A DNA stretch of 64,000 bases from JAKANT01 sp035502095 (GTDB lineage: Bacteria; Pseudomonadota; Gammaproteobacteria; Burkholderiales; Burkholderiaceae_F). This document shows positions 43,987 through 52,784 of the stretch, piece after piece. Made by a program: the position numbers and the translations under genes. How positions within the stretch are numbered: position 1 is the stretch's first letter; each line of letters opens with the position of its first letter. The stretch is taken from positions 1 to 64,000 of the forward strand of contig DATJUX010000020.1 in assembly GCA_035502095.1 (NCBI GenBank). The letters run 5' to 3'. The notes under the pieces are model-generated. The model was given only the letters and a program-made list of their open reading frames with translations, was not told the origin of the DNA and did no database searches.

Positions 43987-44841
43987 TCACCGTCCTGGCT
44001 CGGGACCAACACCCGATCCGGCACCAACCGGTGCGGGCGCGACGAGCGGCGGCGCGTGTGAAAGAAAGATGCTCGCCCACACGGCGGTGCTGAAGTAAAG
44101 CGAGAGCCAGGGCACTTCTTCGCGCCACACCGCCCAGTCGCGGACGACGCGGCAGCTGGCAACGATCTCCTGGATCCCCGCGAGAGCCGACAGCGGCGCT
44201 TTGCCGGCCGCCATCGAAGCCTGCCACCGCGACAGATACATCGGCACGTCGATCACCACCATGAAGCCGATATAGCCGGCTCCGAACAGCACGACGGCGG
44301 CGAGGAACGACCGGGCGCGTTCGTCGAAGGCGGATCGGACACTCGTGAAAGCGGCGACGGTCACGAAGGCTGCCAGCATCCAGAGCGAGTTTTCGATCGC
44401 GTGGAGAAGGTAGTTGCGGGTCAGCACCGCAGACCACGAGAAGACTTCGGCGACCACGATCAGCGGCAGGACCGATCTCCCGATGTACGCAACGAGCCGC
44501 TGCGAGGTCGCGCGGCTTGCCTCGCCCAGCAACAGCGCGAACTGTGCGGCGAAGCAGAGTTCCGCGACGGTCGCCACCGATCGCCCGATCACGATCCTCG
44601 ACAACTCGGTCTCGTAAAGACAGATCCGCGGCGCGTCTACCATCGGCAGAAAGGACCGGAAGGCGCAGCCGAGGACATAGACGGCGGCCAGCCACAGCAG
44701 CCACTGTCGCGTCGCCCTCACCGCGGGTGCCAGGGCGCCGTTGCGGCGCCAGAACAACCGCGCGGCGATGCCCCACATGACGAGGTTCAGGAGGGCGACG
44801 GCGGACAAGAGCGCCCACCAGATCAACGTCGGGTTGGTCAC
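43987..44841 (-). CDS. Multi-span membrane protein, function unknown
   Basis: A 284-residue protein from GTG 44841 with about seven hydrophobic spans (LIWWALLSAVALLNLVMWGI, WLLWLAAVYVLGCAF, ELCFAAQFALLLG, SVLPLIVVAEVFSWSA, SLWMLAAFVTVAAF, LAAVVLFGAGYIGFMVVI, YFSTAVWASIFLSH). Conserved-looking polar residues sit in ICLYETELSRIVIGRS. No transporter or enzyme family motif is recognised. The C-terminus is a glycine/proline tail. It is transcribed alone towards 43.9 kb. Confidence 0.8.
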   Translation of the reverse strand: MTNPTLIWWALLSAVALLNLVMWGIAARLFWRRNGALAPAVRATRQWLLWLAAVYVLGCAFRSFLPMVDAPRICLYETELSRIVIGRSVATVAELCFAAQFALLLGEASRATSQRLVAYIGRSVLPLIVVAEVFSWSAVLTRNYLLHAIENSLWMLAAFVTVAAFTSVRSAFDERARSFLAAVVLFGAGYIGFMVVIDVPMYLSRWQASMAAGKAPLSALAGIQEIVASCRVVRDWAVWREEVPWLSLYFSTAVWASIFLSHAPPLVAPAPVGAGSGVGPEPGR

Positions 44842-45014
44842 GACCTCGGAAAACGCGGGGGTAAGTTCATCGGCAGACGCTGGCGGCCGGGCTTCGGGGC
44901 GTTCGGACGGGGCGAATCATGCCGATAGCGCGGGGCCGCGTCCTCCCGCGCGTCGCAAGTTGGCGCACTTGCAAGATGACCGGGCTGGCGGCCGGGTATC
45001 AGGGCCCGGAGCAT

Positions 45015-45107
45015 GTCATTCCGAGCCGCAGGATCTGCGTTATCCGCGTTTGCCTCGTGCTCTGCCCGGACGCGGTCGAGATCCTCGTCGCTGACGCTCC
45101 TCGGGGT
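45015..45107 (+). repeat. Dispersed repeat, longest copy
   Basis: It opens GTCATTCCGAGCCGCAGGAT and ends GAGATCCTCGTCGCTGACGC then TCCTCGGGG, resembling the two ends of the copy at 20128. It fills most of the gap between the membrane-protein start and the thioesterase stop. The remaining 44842-45014 stretch holds no gene. Confidence 0.5.
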
Positions 45108-45131
45108 GCCAGGCGGCCTTGTCCCCGGCTG

Positions 45132-45575
45132 TCACTTCATGCTGCTCGGGAGCGCGGCGAAGTCCGCGGTCCGGGTCAGCGACGTCAGCACGACCAGCAG
45201 CGCGGACGGTGCCGCAACCAGGCGGCGCGCTGCCAGGTCCAGCCATCCGCCGGCAGAGGTGACGCGGGCCGCGAGCTTGTCGTCGCTGCGAAAGAATTCG
45301 TTGCGCATGAGCCAGCGGCTGCCGTCGGGAGCCAGGCCGGCCAGCGCCAGCGTGCCCCGCAGCGTGTCGAGCAGGTTGACCTCGCGCTGGTATTCGATCT
45401 CGTCCTTCTGCACGACCGGCCCGACGCGCAGGCGCACGAACTCGGACATCGGAAAGCCGTTCTCGGCGAAGAACATCATCCGGAGGTCGGCGCTCTTGTC
45501 GAGGTAGGCGGTGTCGGCCATGTGGGCGTTGAAGTCCATGTCGCCCCAGCTGGCCACCAGGTTCCTTGCGAACAT
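45132..45575 (-). CDS. Hotdog-fold acyl-CoA thioesterase-like protein
   Basis: A 147-residue protein of the 4-hydroxybenzoyl-CoA thioesterase type. It starts at ATG 45575 behind GGAGG; a GTG 6 nt upstream is less well placed. The signature SWGDMDFNAHMADTAYLD, with Asp and the N-AH-M of the hotdog active site, is at residues about 10-28. VRLRVGPVVQKDEIEYQREV is the central strand region. It probably hydrolyses an acyl-CoA of unknown chain. It lies 80 nt downstream of the ABM monooxygenase on the same strand, and the pair may be under the divergent GlxA-type regulator. Confidence 0.85.
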   Translation of the reverse strand: MFARNLVASWGDMDFNAHMADTAYLDKSADLRMMFFAENGFPMSEFVRLRVGPVVQKDEIEYQREVNLLDTLRGTLALAGLAPDGSRWLMRNEFFRSDDKLAARVTSAGGWLDLAARRLVAAPSALLVVLTSLTRTADFAALPSSMK

Positions 45576-45655
45576 CGTCACCTCCAGTCTTTACGGGACG
45601 CGGTGCGCAAGGACGCTATACCCTGCGCACCGCATCGTCGCGCAGCGCCGAACCT

Positions 45656-45958
45656 TCAGCGCAGCTTGGCCGCGAGAACGTCGACCGGGTCGATCTGCGG
45701 CGCCTGCCTGAACAGCTCGGGCGTATTTGCCGCCAGCGCCTGCGCGATGGGGCCATTCAGGTGCGCCTGCCGCCCGGCGTCGTCGGCGAAGGCGTCGAAC
45801 ACCCCGAAGGACGAGGGCCCAAGGCGCAGTGCGAACCAGACGGTCGTGCGCTGCTCCTGGTTCGCGAGCTCGACCGCGTGGGTCAGGAGGTCCTGCACCG
45901 CGGCCTCCTTGCCCGGCTTGGCTTCGATGCGTGCGAGAAGTGCTTTGTGAACGGTCAT
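45656..45958 (-). CDS. ABM-domain protein, putative quinol monooxygenase
   Basis: A 100-residue ferredoxin-like alpha/beta barrel monomer of the antibiotic-biosynthesis monooxygenase superfamily, usually dimeric and cofactor-free. It begins MTVHKALLARIEAKPGKEAA; ATG 45958 with GGAGAA upstream is preferred to the ATG 12 nt earlier. EQRTTVWFALRLGPSSFGVF and FDAFADDAGRQAHLNG (with the family His) are well conserved. It lies divergent to a GlxA-type regulator, an arrangement that suggests regulation by it. The substrate is unknown and may be a quinone or aldehyde stress product. Confidence 0.9.
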   Translation of the reverse strand: MTVHKALLARIEAKPGKEAAVQDLLTHAVELANQEQRTTVWFALRLGPSSFGVFDAFADDAGRQAHLNGPIAQALAANTPELFRQAPQIDPVDVLAAKLR

Positions 45959-46004
45959 CTTGTTCTCCATCGGGTTGACGCGACATCGCGCGAAACGAAA
46001 CATA

Positions 46005-46016
46005 GGTGGCGCCACC
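46005..46016. promoter_or_regulatory. Perfect 12-bp palindrome in ABM/GlxA-type divergent promoter
   Basis: GGTGGCGCCACC lies in the 104-nt region between the divergent ABM and AraC/GlxA-type genes, about 46 nt from each start. It is a candidate operator. A TTGACA at 46038-46043 could be the -35 box of the regulator gene, though no good -10 follows. Confidence 0.4.
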
Positions 46017-46062
46017 CTGCGGCGCTATTGGCAAGATTGACATTGTTGGTATCGTTCTTGAC

Positions 46063-47019
46063 ATGATGCGCATCGACATCCTCACCCTCGACGGCGTCTT
46101 CGACAGCGGGCTGAGCGCCTTGCTCGACGTCTTTGGCACCGCCAACGAACTGGCCGTTGCCGGCGCGCCACTGCGGGTGCGCGCGATCGGCGTACGGCGG
46201 CAGGTGCGCACCGATCGGGGCCTGCGCGTACCGGTATATCCGGCCGACGACCGCCGCGCTCCCGACGTGCTGGTGGCTCCGGCGCTCGGCACCAAGACGC
46301 CGCAAGCGCTGCAGGCGGCACTGAAGCGCCGCGACGTGCGCGATGCCGTCAGCCTGCTGCGCGAACGCGGTGCCGGCGGCACGCTCCTCGCCGCCGCGTG
46401 CACGGGCACGTTCGTGCTTGCCGCTTCCGGCGTGCTCGACGGCCGCAAGGCCACCACGACCTGGTGGCTGGCCCCGTTGTTCCGCCAGCTATATCCGCAG
46501 GTCCACCTCGACGAATCGCGGATGTTGGCTCCGGAGGGCAGGGTGGTGACCGCCGGCGCGGCGCTCGCGCACCTCGATCTCGCGCTTTGGCTGTTGCGCC
46601 AGCACAGCCCGGCGGCGGCGAGTGTGGTGGCACGTTACCTCGTGATCGATTCGCGCCCGTCGCAGTCCAGCTACGTGATCGCCGACCACTTAGCGCATGC
46701 CGACCCGCTGATCGAACGCTTCGAGCAGTGGGCGCGGGCCCGGCTCGCCAAAGGCTTCTCGCTGTCCGAAGCGGCGCGCGAGGTCGGTGCCAGCGAACGC
46801 ACCCTGGCGCGCCGCCTGCACCGCGTGCTCGGGAAGACGCCGCTTTCGTATTTTCAGGATCTGCGGGTCCAGCGCGCGGTGCATCGGCTGCAAACGAGCG
46901 ACGCGAGCATCGACCGGATCGCAGGCGAGGTCGGCTATGCCGACGGTGTGACGCTCCGTGCGCTGCTACGCCGCAAGCTCGGCCGTGGCGTACGCGAGCT
47001 GCGCCGGCGGGATCCGTAA
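46063..47019 (+). CDS. GlxA-type AraC-family transcriptional regulator
   Basis: A 318-residue regulator with an N-terminal DJ-1/PfpI (GATase1-like) domain (RIDILTLDGVFDSGLSALLD, VLVAPALG, AAACTGTFVLAASGVLDGRK with the elbow Cys) and a C-terminal AraC double helix-turn-helix (SLSEAAREVGASERTLARRL, DRIAGEVGYADGVTLRALLR). Start at ATG 46063. The Cys in the nucleophile-elbow position is kept, so small-molecule sensing there is possible. It is divergent from ABM-monooxygenase and thioesterase genes, which are its likely targets. Confidence 0.94.
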   Translation: MMRIDILTLDGVFDSGLSALLDVFGTANELAVAGAPLRVRAIGVRRQVRTDRGLRVPVYPADDRRAPDVLVAPALGTKTPQALQAALKRRDVRDAVSLLRERGAGGTLLAAACTGTFVLAASGVLDGRKATTTWWLAPLFRQLYPQVHLDESRMLAPEGRVVTAGAALAHLDLALWLLRQHSPAAASVVARYLVIDSRPSQSSYVIADHLAHADPLIERFEQWARARLAKGFSLSEAAREVGASERTLARRLHRVLGKTPLSYFQDLRVQRAVHRLQTSDASIDRIAGEVGYADGVTLRALLRRKLGRGVRELRRRDP

Positions 47020-47045
47020 CCGGGGCGCCTGCCGGCAGCCCTGTT

Positions 47046-48935
47046 CTACGCGCCGCCGGAGGTGACGGCGGCGTTTTCCTGCCACGAGCGCAGGGCGCGC
47101 AATAGCGGTCGCTTCTTCGATAGATGCGTCTGCATGCGGCGCAGGATGTCGTCGAGCGTGCGCATCGCATCCAGGATGAACGGGCCCTTGTTCAGCATGA
47201 CGCACTCGGCCCGTTCGCTCATCGCCGCGTCGGTGATCTCCGAACGCGACGGCCGGCCGGTCTTGGCGAGCGACTCCAGCACTTGCGTGGCCCAGATCAC
47301 CGGAATGTGCGCCGCCTCGCACGCCCAGAGAATCTCTTCCTGCACTTCGGCGAGCCGCTCGTAGCCGCATTCCACCGCGAGGTCGCCGCGCGCGATCATG
47401 ACGCCGGCTGCGCCGTGTTTCATGGCGGCGAGCAGCACGCCCGGAAGGTTGTCGAACCCGCGTCGCGTCTCGACCTTGAGCACGATGCCGAGGTGCCCGG
47501 CGCCGAGTTCGTTCATGCGCGCGCGCAATTCGTCGACGTCGGTGGGAGCCTGCGCGAAAGAAAGTCCGACCAGGTCCGCGCACTCCACGGCGACCGCGAG
47601 GTCGTCGCGATCCTGCGCTGTCAGAGCGGGCAGGTCGAGCTGGCTGTCCGGCAGGTTGATGCCCTTGTCCACAGCCAGCTTCTCGCCGCCTTCGCGCGCA
47701 TCGGTGATCTCGATTTCGAGTTCGTCGGGCGACGCATTGCGTACGACGCCGCCGATGCGGCCATCGTCGAACCAGATCCGTTCGCCCTTGAGAACCTGTG
47801 CAAAGACTTCCGGCAGGCTGCAGCCGATCGCAAGCCTCCTCTTGCGCGCGCGCGCATGACCCGGTGCGTCCGCGACGCGCTCGGGACGGGTCAGGTGCAG
47901 GACATCGCCGCGACCGAGCAGAACGAATCCCGGCCGCCGCGGCAGATCCGCAAGGCGGCAGACGGCGGGCGCGCCGTGGTGCCGATGCTCGAGGTCGGTT
48001 CCGGGTACCAGGTAGGTCGTGCGCCGGGACTCGAGCAGGGCACCGCCGCCCTCGCAATGCTCGACGACGAATTTCCGTCGCGAGCCCCGCGCGTCGGTGA
48101 GCCGGATGACGTCGCCGGCACGCAGCGCTTCGAGCCACCCGGCTTCAGCGGTGGCGTGGATCTTCGCGCCTTCGATCGTCGGGGCCGATGGGCTGCAACG
48201 AAGGCCGAGCCGCGCCGGCTCGAGAACTCGCCCGAATTCGTCGCGCTGCGGACGCAGCTTCAGCACGGCGGGGCCGGGTGCGAGCGCCGCGGTGCGCACC
48301 TTCGGGCCGCCGAGGTCCATGAGAATGCGAACGCGGCGGCCGGCCGCGTGAGCGGCGCGCCGCACGAGCGCCGCCATCGCACGCCACTCCGCGGCGCCGT
48401 CGTGCGCGCAATTGATGCGCGCGACATCCATGCCTGCCGCGACGAGTTTCTTGGCGAGACCGTAGTCGAGCGCAGCCTCCGACGGCATCGTCACCATGAT
48501 GCGTACCCGCCGGCCCGCGGGCGGCGGGCCGAGCAGTGCCTGCGTGTGCAGGTCGAGAAGGGTCTGGCTGCGCCGGATCCCGGCCGGCTCGTCACGCGAA
48601 TGCGATTCCCACGGCCGCCCTGCGAGACGGTGCAGTATGCCGAGCACCTTGTCGAGATTGGCGAGCACATGCGACTCGGCGCGGCCGAGCGAGGACACGC
48701 CGAGACGGGCGAGTCGCTCTTGCAGCGGACGCAGGTCGAAGCGGCGCAGGGCCAGGTAGTGCACCAGATTGCGTGCGCTCGCCGCGTGCGCGGAGTCGAC
48801 GCTCGCCAGCGCGGACCGGAGCGTGCGCTCGTGGTCGAGCAACGACTTGCGGATGGCCGACAGCTCCTCGATCAGCGTGCCGCAGGTCGCGGCGTCCCAG
48901 CCGTCGTCGACCACGGGTTCGGGGTGCCTTCTCAT
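47046..48935 (-). CDS. Pyruvate kinase-like protein with N-terminal extension, no C-domain
   Basis: A 629-residue protein. About 140 N-terminal residues are helical (LIEELSAIRKSLLDHERTLR, FDLRPLQERLARLGVSSLGR, SHVLANLDKVLGILHRL) and not part of classical pyruvate kinase. The catalytic barrel starts at VRIMVTMPSEAALDYGLAKK, with DVARINCAHD, LMDLGGPKVRT, then a long B domain, DLVGLSFAQAP, VLKVETRRGFDNL (catalytic Lys and metal Glu), MIARGDLAVECG and WATQVLESLAKTGRPSRSE. It ends soon after MLNKGP, so the allosteric C-terminal domain is missing. Such proteins form a divergent bacterial/plant-like branch; activity and regulation are uncertain. Confidence 0.88.
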   Translation of the reverse strand: MRRHPEPVVDDGWDAATCGTLIEELSAIRKSLLDHERTLRSALASVDSAHAASARNLVHYLALRRFDLRPLQERLARLGVSSLGRAESHVLANLDKVLGILHRLAGRPWESHSRDEPAGIRRSQTLLDLHTQALLGPPPAGRRVRIMVTMPSEAALDYGLAKKLVAAGMDVARINCAHDGAAEWRAMAALVRRAAHAAGRRVRILMDLGGPKVRTAALAPGPAVLKLRPQRDEFGRVLEPARLGLRCSPSAPTIEGAKIHATAEAGWLEALRAGDVIRLTDARGSRRKFVVEHCEGGGALLESRRTTYLVPGTDLEHRHHGAPAVCRLADLPRRPGFVLLGRGDVLHLTRPERVADAPGHARARKRRLAIGCSLPEVFAQVLKGERIWFDDGRIGGVVRNASPDELEIEITDAREGGEKLAVDKGINLPDSQLDLPALTAQDRDDLAVAVECADLVGLSFAQAPTDVDELRARMNELGAGHLGIVLKVETRRGFDNLPGVLLAAMKHGAAGVMIARGDLAVECGYERLAEVQEEILWACEAAHIPVIWATQVLESLAKTGRPSRSEITDAAMSERAECVMLNKGPFILDAMRTLDDILRRMQTHLSKKRPLLRALRSWQENAAVTSGGA

Positions 48936-49227
48936 TCCACGCGCTCGGCGATGCGTTCGCGTCCGGTTTCACAACCCACGCCGCGCCCGCGCCGCAGCAG
49001 ACGCGTCGCAGCGAAGCCACTGCACTTTATCGTCGGCGCGAGACGCCGGGTGTGACGGCGCGATGACAAATCGCCGGCTCTTGCGCCAGGGCAAACAGAC
49101 AGCCGATTGGAGACGCGCGGACCGGCCGGTTGCTTCGGCTTGCCGCGCCATAGCCGCACCCCGCCGTGCCTGCACGATCCGATTTGACCGCCCTCAACCA
49201 GACACGAACTGGGCCGAGCTATACGGT

Positions 49228-49464
49228 ATGCGAGACGTGCGCGCGGTGGGGCCTCAAGTGAAGACCGATCAAATCCTGGTAAGCGGCATCGACCTGGCCA
49301 CAGCGCGAGAACTCGCGCAGGAGAATGGTCTTTCCGAAGAGCGGGTCCTGGTCGAGATCCAGAGGGAGATCGACCGCTTGTCGCACTCGGGAAGCGTGAA
49401 GCAGTTCGTCGTCCTGCTCGCGATCAAGCACGTCCGGGCGGCGCTTGCTTCGCGGGTGGAGTGA
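49228..49464 (+). CDS. DUF3562 small protein
   Basis: A 78-residue cytoplasmic protein. The core ATARELAQENGLSEERVLVE, IQREIDRLSHSGSVKQFVVL and LAIKHVRAAL matches the DUF3562 pattern (two short helices, an E-L motif, then (V/I)K-F-VL-A---VR). Function unknown. The start is uncertain: ATG 49228 has a weak ribosome site, and in-frame starts exist upstream (49063), but the sequence between has no family similarity. It stands alone. Confidence 0.65.
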   Translation: MRDVRAVGPQVKTDQILVSGIDLATARELAQENGLSEERVLVEIQREIDRLSHSGSVKQFVVLLAIKHVRAALASRVE

Positions 49465-49513
49465 AGCGCAGCCCTGACTGACGGGTGGCTCGCACCGCGC
49501 GCGGGACCCTATT

Positions 49514-49717
49514 TCAAGTGCCCCCCTTGTTGCGCGGCCAATTGGAGAACGCGAACACCCACAGCATGATCACGTTGATCACCGGCACGAAGGCGAACAG
49601 GCTCCACGCGCCCGCATACCCAGCCTTCGAGACGATCTTCCATGCCGGGATGATGATGACGAGGGCGAAGATGAGGGCGCCACCCCAATGCCATGAGCTT
49701 GCGTATTCCATCTGCAT
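49514..49717 (-). CDS. Small two-span membrane protein
   Basis: A 67-residue protein from ATG 49717 behind a GGGAGGT site. Two hydrophobic helices, ALIFALVIIIPAWKIV and AWSLFAFVPVINVIMLWVFA, are joined by a short SKAGYAG loop. It ends SNWPRNKGG. This fold of aromatic-rich double-span proteins is frequent and often placed near transport or phage-shock genes, but there is no known function. It is transcribed alone, opposite to the PEP-CTERM gene at 49999. Confidence 0.75.
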   Translation of the reverse strand: MQMEYASSWHWGGALIFALVIIIPAWKIVSKAGYAGAWSLFAFVPVINVIMLWVFAFSNWPRNKGGT

Positions 49718-49998
49718 CGATACCTCCCGCTCGAGCGCAGCCGCACTACACCGGAATGTACGCTTGACCGATGTGAACTCCGGCCCGTCCGGCGGCCGGG
49801 TTCCGTGCCCTTCGAGGCGGCCCGCCGGCCGCCGGGACCCTTTGCCAAGGGCCTGGGCGGAAAGGTGCACGGTTTCTGAGCATAACGGCTCGGTAACGGC
49901 GGGTTCATATCGTCGGTTGCACGTCGCAAGGCGGCGCCGTGCCGGGACTCGAGGCCAGTCCGCACGAGATCATCAGTCTTGAGAGGAGGAATCGAGCA

Positions 49999-50667
49999 AT
50001 GAGACTTCGTACTGTGTTGCGGGCGCTCTTTCTGGGCGGCGCGCTCGCCGCGGGAACGTCGGCGCAGGCCAACCTGCTGATCAACGGCAGCTTCGAGCTG
50101 GGCGGATTCGTCAACCAGGGCAACGACACGATGTCGCCGCCGGCCGGCTCGACGGTCATCACGGGCTGGACCGTCGTCGCCGATACGACGGCCTGGATCG
50201 GCCCGGCCAACCCCTTCAACCTGACCGCCAGCGACGGCAGCTACTTTCTCGATCTGACCAACTACCAGCTTGGTGCCCCGTTTGCCGGCGTGACGCAGAC
50301 GTTTGTCACGACGCCGGGTGCGACGTATTCGGTGTCGTTCGATCTGGGCAGTTCGGACCAGTGGGGACTGCCGGATTCGCTCACGGCCAGCGCCGCCGGC
50401 ACGTCGCAGACGTTCAGCTCGCCCGCGACGGGAACCAACACCTGGACGCATGAAGTGCTGCAGTTCGTCGCGACGTCTGCCAGCACCGCGCTGTTGCTGC
50501 AGGGCGCGAGCGGGTTCAACTACATCGGGCTGGACAACGTCGACGTGGAGCTGGTCTCGGGACCCGGGCCAGGTCCCGGGCCGGGGCAACTGCCCGAGCC
50601 GGGCACGCTCCTCCTGCTCGGCATCGGCCTGGCCGGTGCGGCAGCGGCGCGGCGGTTCAGTCTGTAG
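49999..50667 (+). CDS. PEP-CTERM protein with DUF642-like body
   Basis: A 222-residue exported protein from ATG 49999, strong GAGAGGAGGA upstream. Signal peptide to about residue 26 (TSAQANLL). The body NLLINGSFELGGF, TVITGWTVVADTTAWIGP, GSYFLDLTNYQLGA and YSVSFDLGSSDQW is the jelly-roll pattern of DUF642/choice-of-anchor proteins. A GPGPGPGPGQ linker leads to the sorting signal LPEPGTLLLLGIGLAGAAAA, then ARRFSL. It would be processed by an exosortase/archaeosortase-type enzyme encoded elsewhere, and deposited on the surface or in exopolysaccharide. Complete. Confidence 0.92.
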   Translation: MRLRTVLRALFLGGALAAGTSAQANLLINGSFELGGFVNQGNDTMSPPAGSTVITGWTVVADTTAWIGPANPFNLTASDGSYFLDLTNYQLGAPFAGVTQTFVTTPGATYSVSFDLGSSDQWGLPDSLTASAAGTSQTFSSPATGTNTWTHEVLQFVATSASTALLLQGASGFNYIGLDNVDVELVSGPGPGPGPGQLPEPGTLLLLGIGLAGAAAARRFSL

Positions 50668-50672
50668 CGACG

Positions 50673-52784
50673 CTACGGCGCGCGCGCCGTGCCGGGTGCC
50701 GGCGCGCGCTGTGCGACCCACGCCGCGAACTGCGCCGCGGTCAGGGGCGGACTGATCAGCTCGCCCTGCAGCACGTCGCAGCCCTCGTCGACCAGGAAAC
50801 GCATCTGGTCGTCGTTCTCGACACCCTCGGCGACGACGGTGAGCTCGAGACCCTTCGCCATCTGGACCACCGCTCGCGCGATGGCGGCGCTGCCGCGTTC
50901 GGCCGGAAGGTCCTGCACGAACGAGCGGTCGAGCTTCATGCTGTCGATCGGCAGGCCCTTCAGGTGCGCGAGCGACGAATAGCCGGTGCCGAAGTCGTCC
51001 ACCGAGATGCGGATGCCCAGGCTCTTGAGGGCATCCAGCGTGCGCTTCACGGCAGCCAGGTCGTCCATCAGCATGCGTTCGGTGAGTTCGAGCTCGAGCC
51101 AGTCGCCAGGCACCTGCTCCTCGCGCAGCACCTCGCGCACCGCTTCGACGAAGCCGTCGGCATGGAACTGCATGCCCGACAGGTTGACCGCCATCGGCAC
51201 GTCCAGCAGCCCGCGCGTGCGCCAGCGCCGCGCCGCTCGCGCAGCATTGCGCAGCACCCACTGGCCGATCGGCAGCATCAGGCGGCGCTGCTCGGCGAGG
51301 GCAATGAATGCCTCGGGCCACAGCAGGCCCTGCTCCGGGTGGCGCCAGCGGATCAAAGCCTCGACGCCTGCGAGCGAACCGTCGATCGCGCGCACCTGCG
51401 GCTGGAAGTGCAGCACGAACTCGTCGCGCTGCAGCGCCTGGGCCAGCTGGCTCTCGAGCACGAGCGCGGCGTACGCGGCGTTTGTCACCGCCGGATCGAC
51501 GAACTGGTAGTTCGCGCGCCCGCGCGCCTTGGCGAGGTACATCGCGGTGTCGGCGTGCTTGATCAGCTCGGCGGGCGTGGTGCCGTCGGCCGGGTACATG
51601 GCAATCCCCACCGACGGTGTGACCGAGATCGCGCGCCCTTCGGCATCGATCGGGACCTCGACCGCAGCAAGCAGCTTGTGCGCGACCTCGGCCGCACCGT
51701 CGCGCCCGACCCCGACCAGCAGCACCATGAACTCGTCGCCGCCGAAGCGCGCGACGAGGTCGGTGGCGCGCAGGCATGCCGAGATGCGCGCGGCCGCCGT
51801 CTGGAGCAACGCGTCGCCCACGAGATGCCCCAGCGAGTCGTTGACGCGCTTGAAGTGGTCGAGGTCGATGAACAGCAGCGCCAGGGGCGCACCGTCGGCG
51901 CCCGCGCGCTCGATCTCGTGGGCAAGCCGCTCCACGAAAGCCAGGCGGTTCGGCAGGCCGGTGAGCACATCGTGGTGGGCGAGATACTGGATACGCGCCT
52001 GCGCGGCATGCCGGTCGCGCAGGTCGCGCACGATCGACATGCGGAGCCGCTCGTTGTCGTGAAACAGCGTGCGGCCGATGAACTCGACTGGGATGCGCGT
52101 GCCGTTCTTGTGGACGATCGCGCTCTCGTAGGCGATCTCCCGTTCGGCTGCGAGGATCGAGGCCACCTGCGCGGCCTGGTCGGGTGCGATGAAATCGAGC
52201 GCGCGCCGCCCGCGCAACTCGTCCAGCGCGTAGCCGACGAGCGCGCACAAGGGCGGGTTGGCGTCCGTAATGACGCCGTCCTTGAGGAAAGCGATGCCCT
52301 CGGCGCTCGCCTGCATGAACTTGGCAAGCCGCTCCTCCGACGCGCGCAGCGCCCGCATCGCTTCGCGGTGCTGCGTGATGTCGGTGACGATCACGAACGC
52401 ACCGAGGGGACGGCCACTCGAGCCCAGGTGCGGCAGCACGTTGACCTCGATCCAGCGGCGCGTGCCGTCGGCCGCCTTGAGCTCCCGTACGTAAACCACC
52501 GCGCGGCTCTCGCGCACGACCACGTCGATCGACGGTTGCACCTCGCGCGCCGCCTCCTGCCCGATGATTTCGGGAAAGGTCTTGCCGACGATCGATGCCT
52601 CGGTGAGGCCGAAGGCGCTGGCGTAAGCGCGGTTGGCGAAGCGGCAACGCTGGCCCATCTCGGGTGCGTCGTAGTAGGCAATCATCGCCGGCACGCTGTT
52701 GGCGAGCAGGCGGAAGACCTCCAGGCCGCCGTCGAATGCGGCGAGTTCGGCGGCGATCTCCGCGGGGCTGGCCATGCGCGCCAT
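50673..52784 (-). CDS. PAS-PAS-GGDEF-EAL cyclic-di-GMP signalling protein
   Basis: A protein of about 703 residues with no membrane segment. PAS/PAC 1 (RLLANSVPAMIAYYD, FANRAYASAFG) and PAS/PAC 2 (FMQASAEGIAFLKDGVITDA) are followed by GGDEF (DVLTGLPNRLAF, IDLDHFKRVNDSLGH, RFGGDEFMVLL, intact active-site motif) and EAL (VEALIRWRHPEQG, LELELTERMLM, ISVDDFGTGYSSLAHLKGLP, VVAEGVEN). Both domains keep catalytic motifs, so it could make and break c-di-GMP, with PAS tuning the balance. Start probably ATG 52784; no strong ribosome site. It ends 6 nt before the convergent PEP-CTERM gene stop, and the biofilm theme is shared. Confidence 0.94.
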   Translation of the reverse strand: MARMASPAEIAAELAAFDGGLEVFRLLANSVPAMIAYYDAPEMGQRCRFANRAYASAFGLTEASIVGKTFPEIIGQEAAREVQPSIDVVVRESRAVVYVRELKAADGTRRWIEVNVLPHLGSSGRPLGAFVIVTDITQHREAMRALRASEERLAKFMQASAEGIAFLKDGVITDANPPLCALVGYALDELRGRRALDFIAPDQAAQVASILAAEREIAYESAIVHKNGTRIPVEFIGRTLFHDNERLRMSIVRDLRDRHAAQARIQYLAHHDVLTGLPNRLAFVERLAHEIERAGADGAPLALLFIDLDHFKRVNDSLGHLVGDALLQTAAARISACLRATDLVARFGGDEFMVLLVGVGRDGAAEVAHKLLAAVEVPIDAEGRAISVTPSVGIAMYPADGTTPAELIKHADTAMYLAKARGRANYQFVDPAVTNAAYAALVLESQLAQALQRDEFVLHFQPQVRAIDGSLAGVEALIRWRHPEQGLLWPEAFIALAEQRRLMLPIGQWVLRNAARAARRWRTRGLLDVPMAVNLSGMQFHADGFVEAVREVLREEQVPGDWLELELTERMLMDDLAAVKRTLDALKSLGIRISVDDFGTGYSSLAHLKGLPIDSMKLDRSFVQDLPAERGSAAIARAVVQMAKGLELTVVAEGVENDDQMRFLVDEGCDVLQGELISPPLTAAQFAAWVAQRAPAPGTARAP

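Noticed and set aside
50560..50600. GPGPGPGPG repeat in the PEP-CTERM gene as a tandem repeat locus
   Set aside because: It is a short low-complexity linker before the sorting signal, common in this protein class, and not an independent element.
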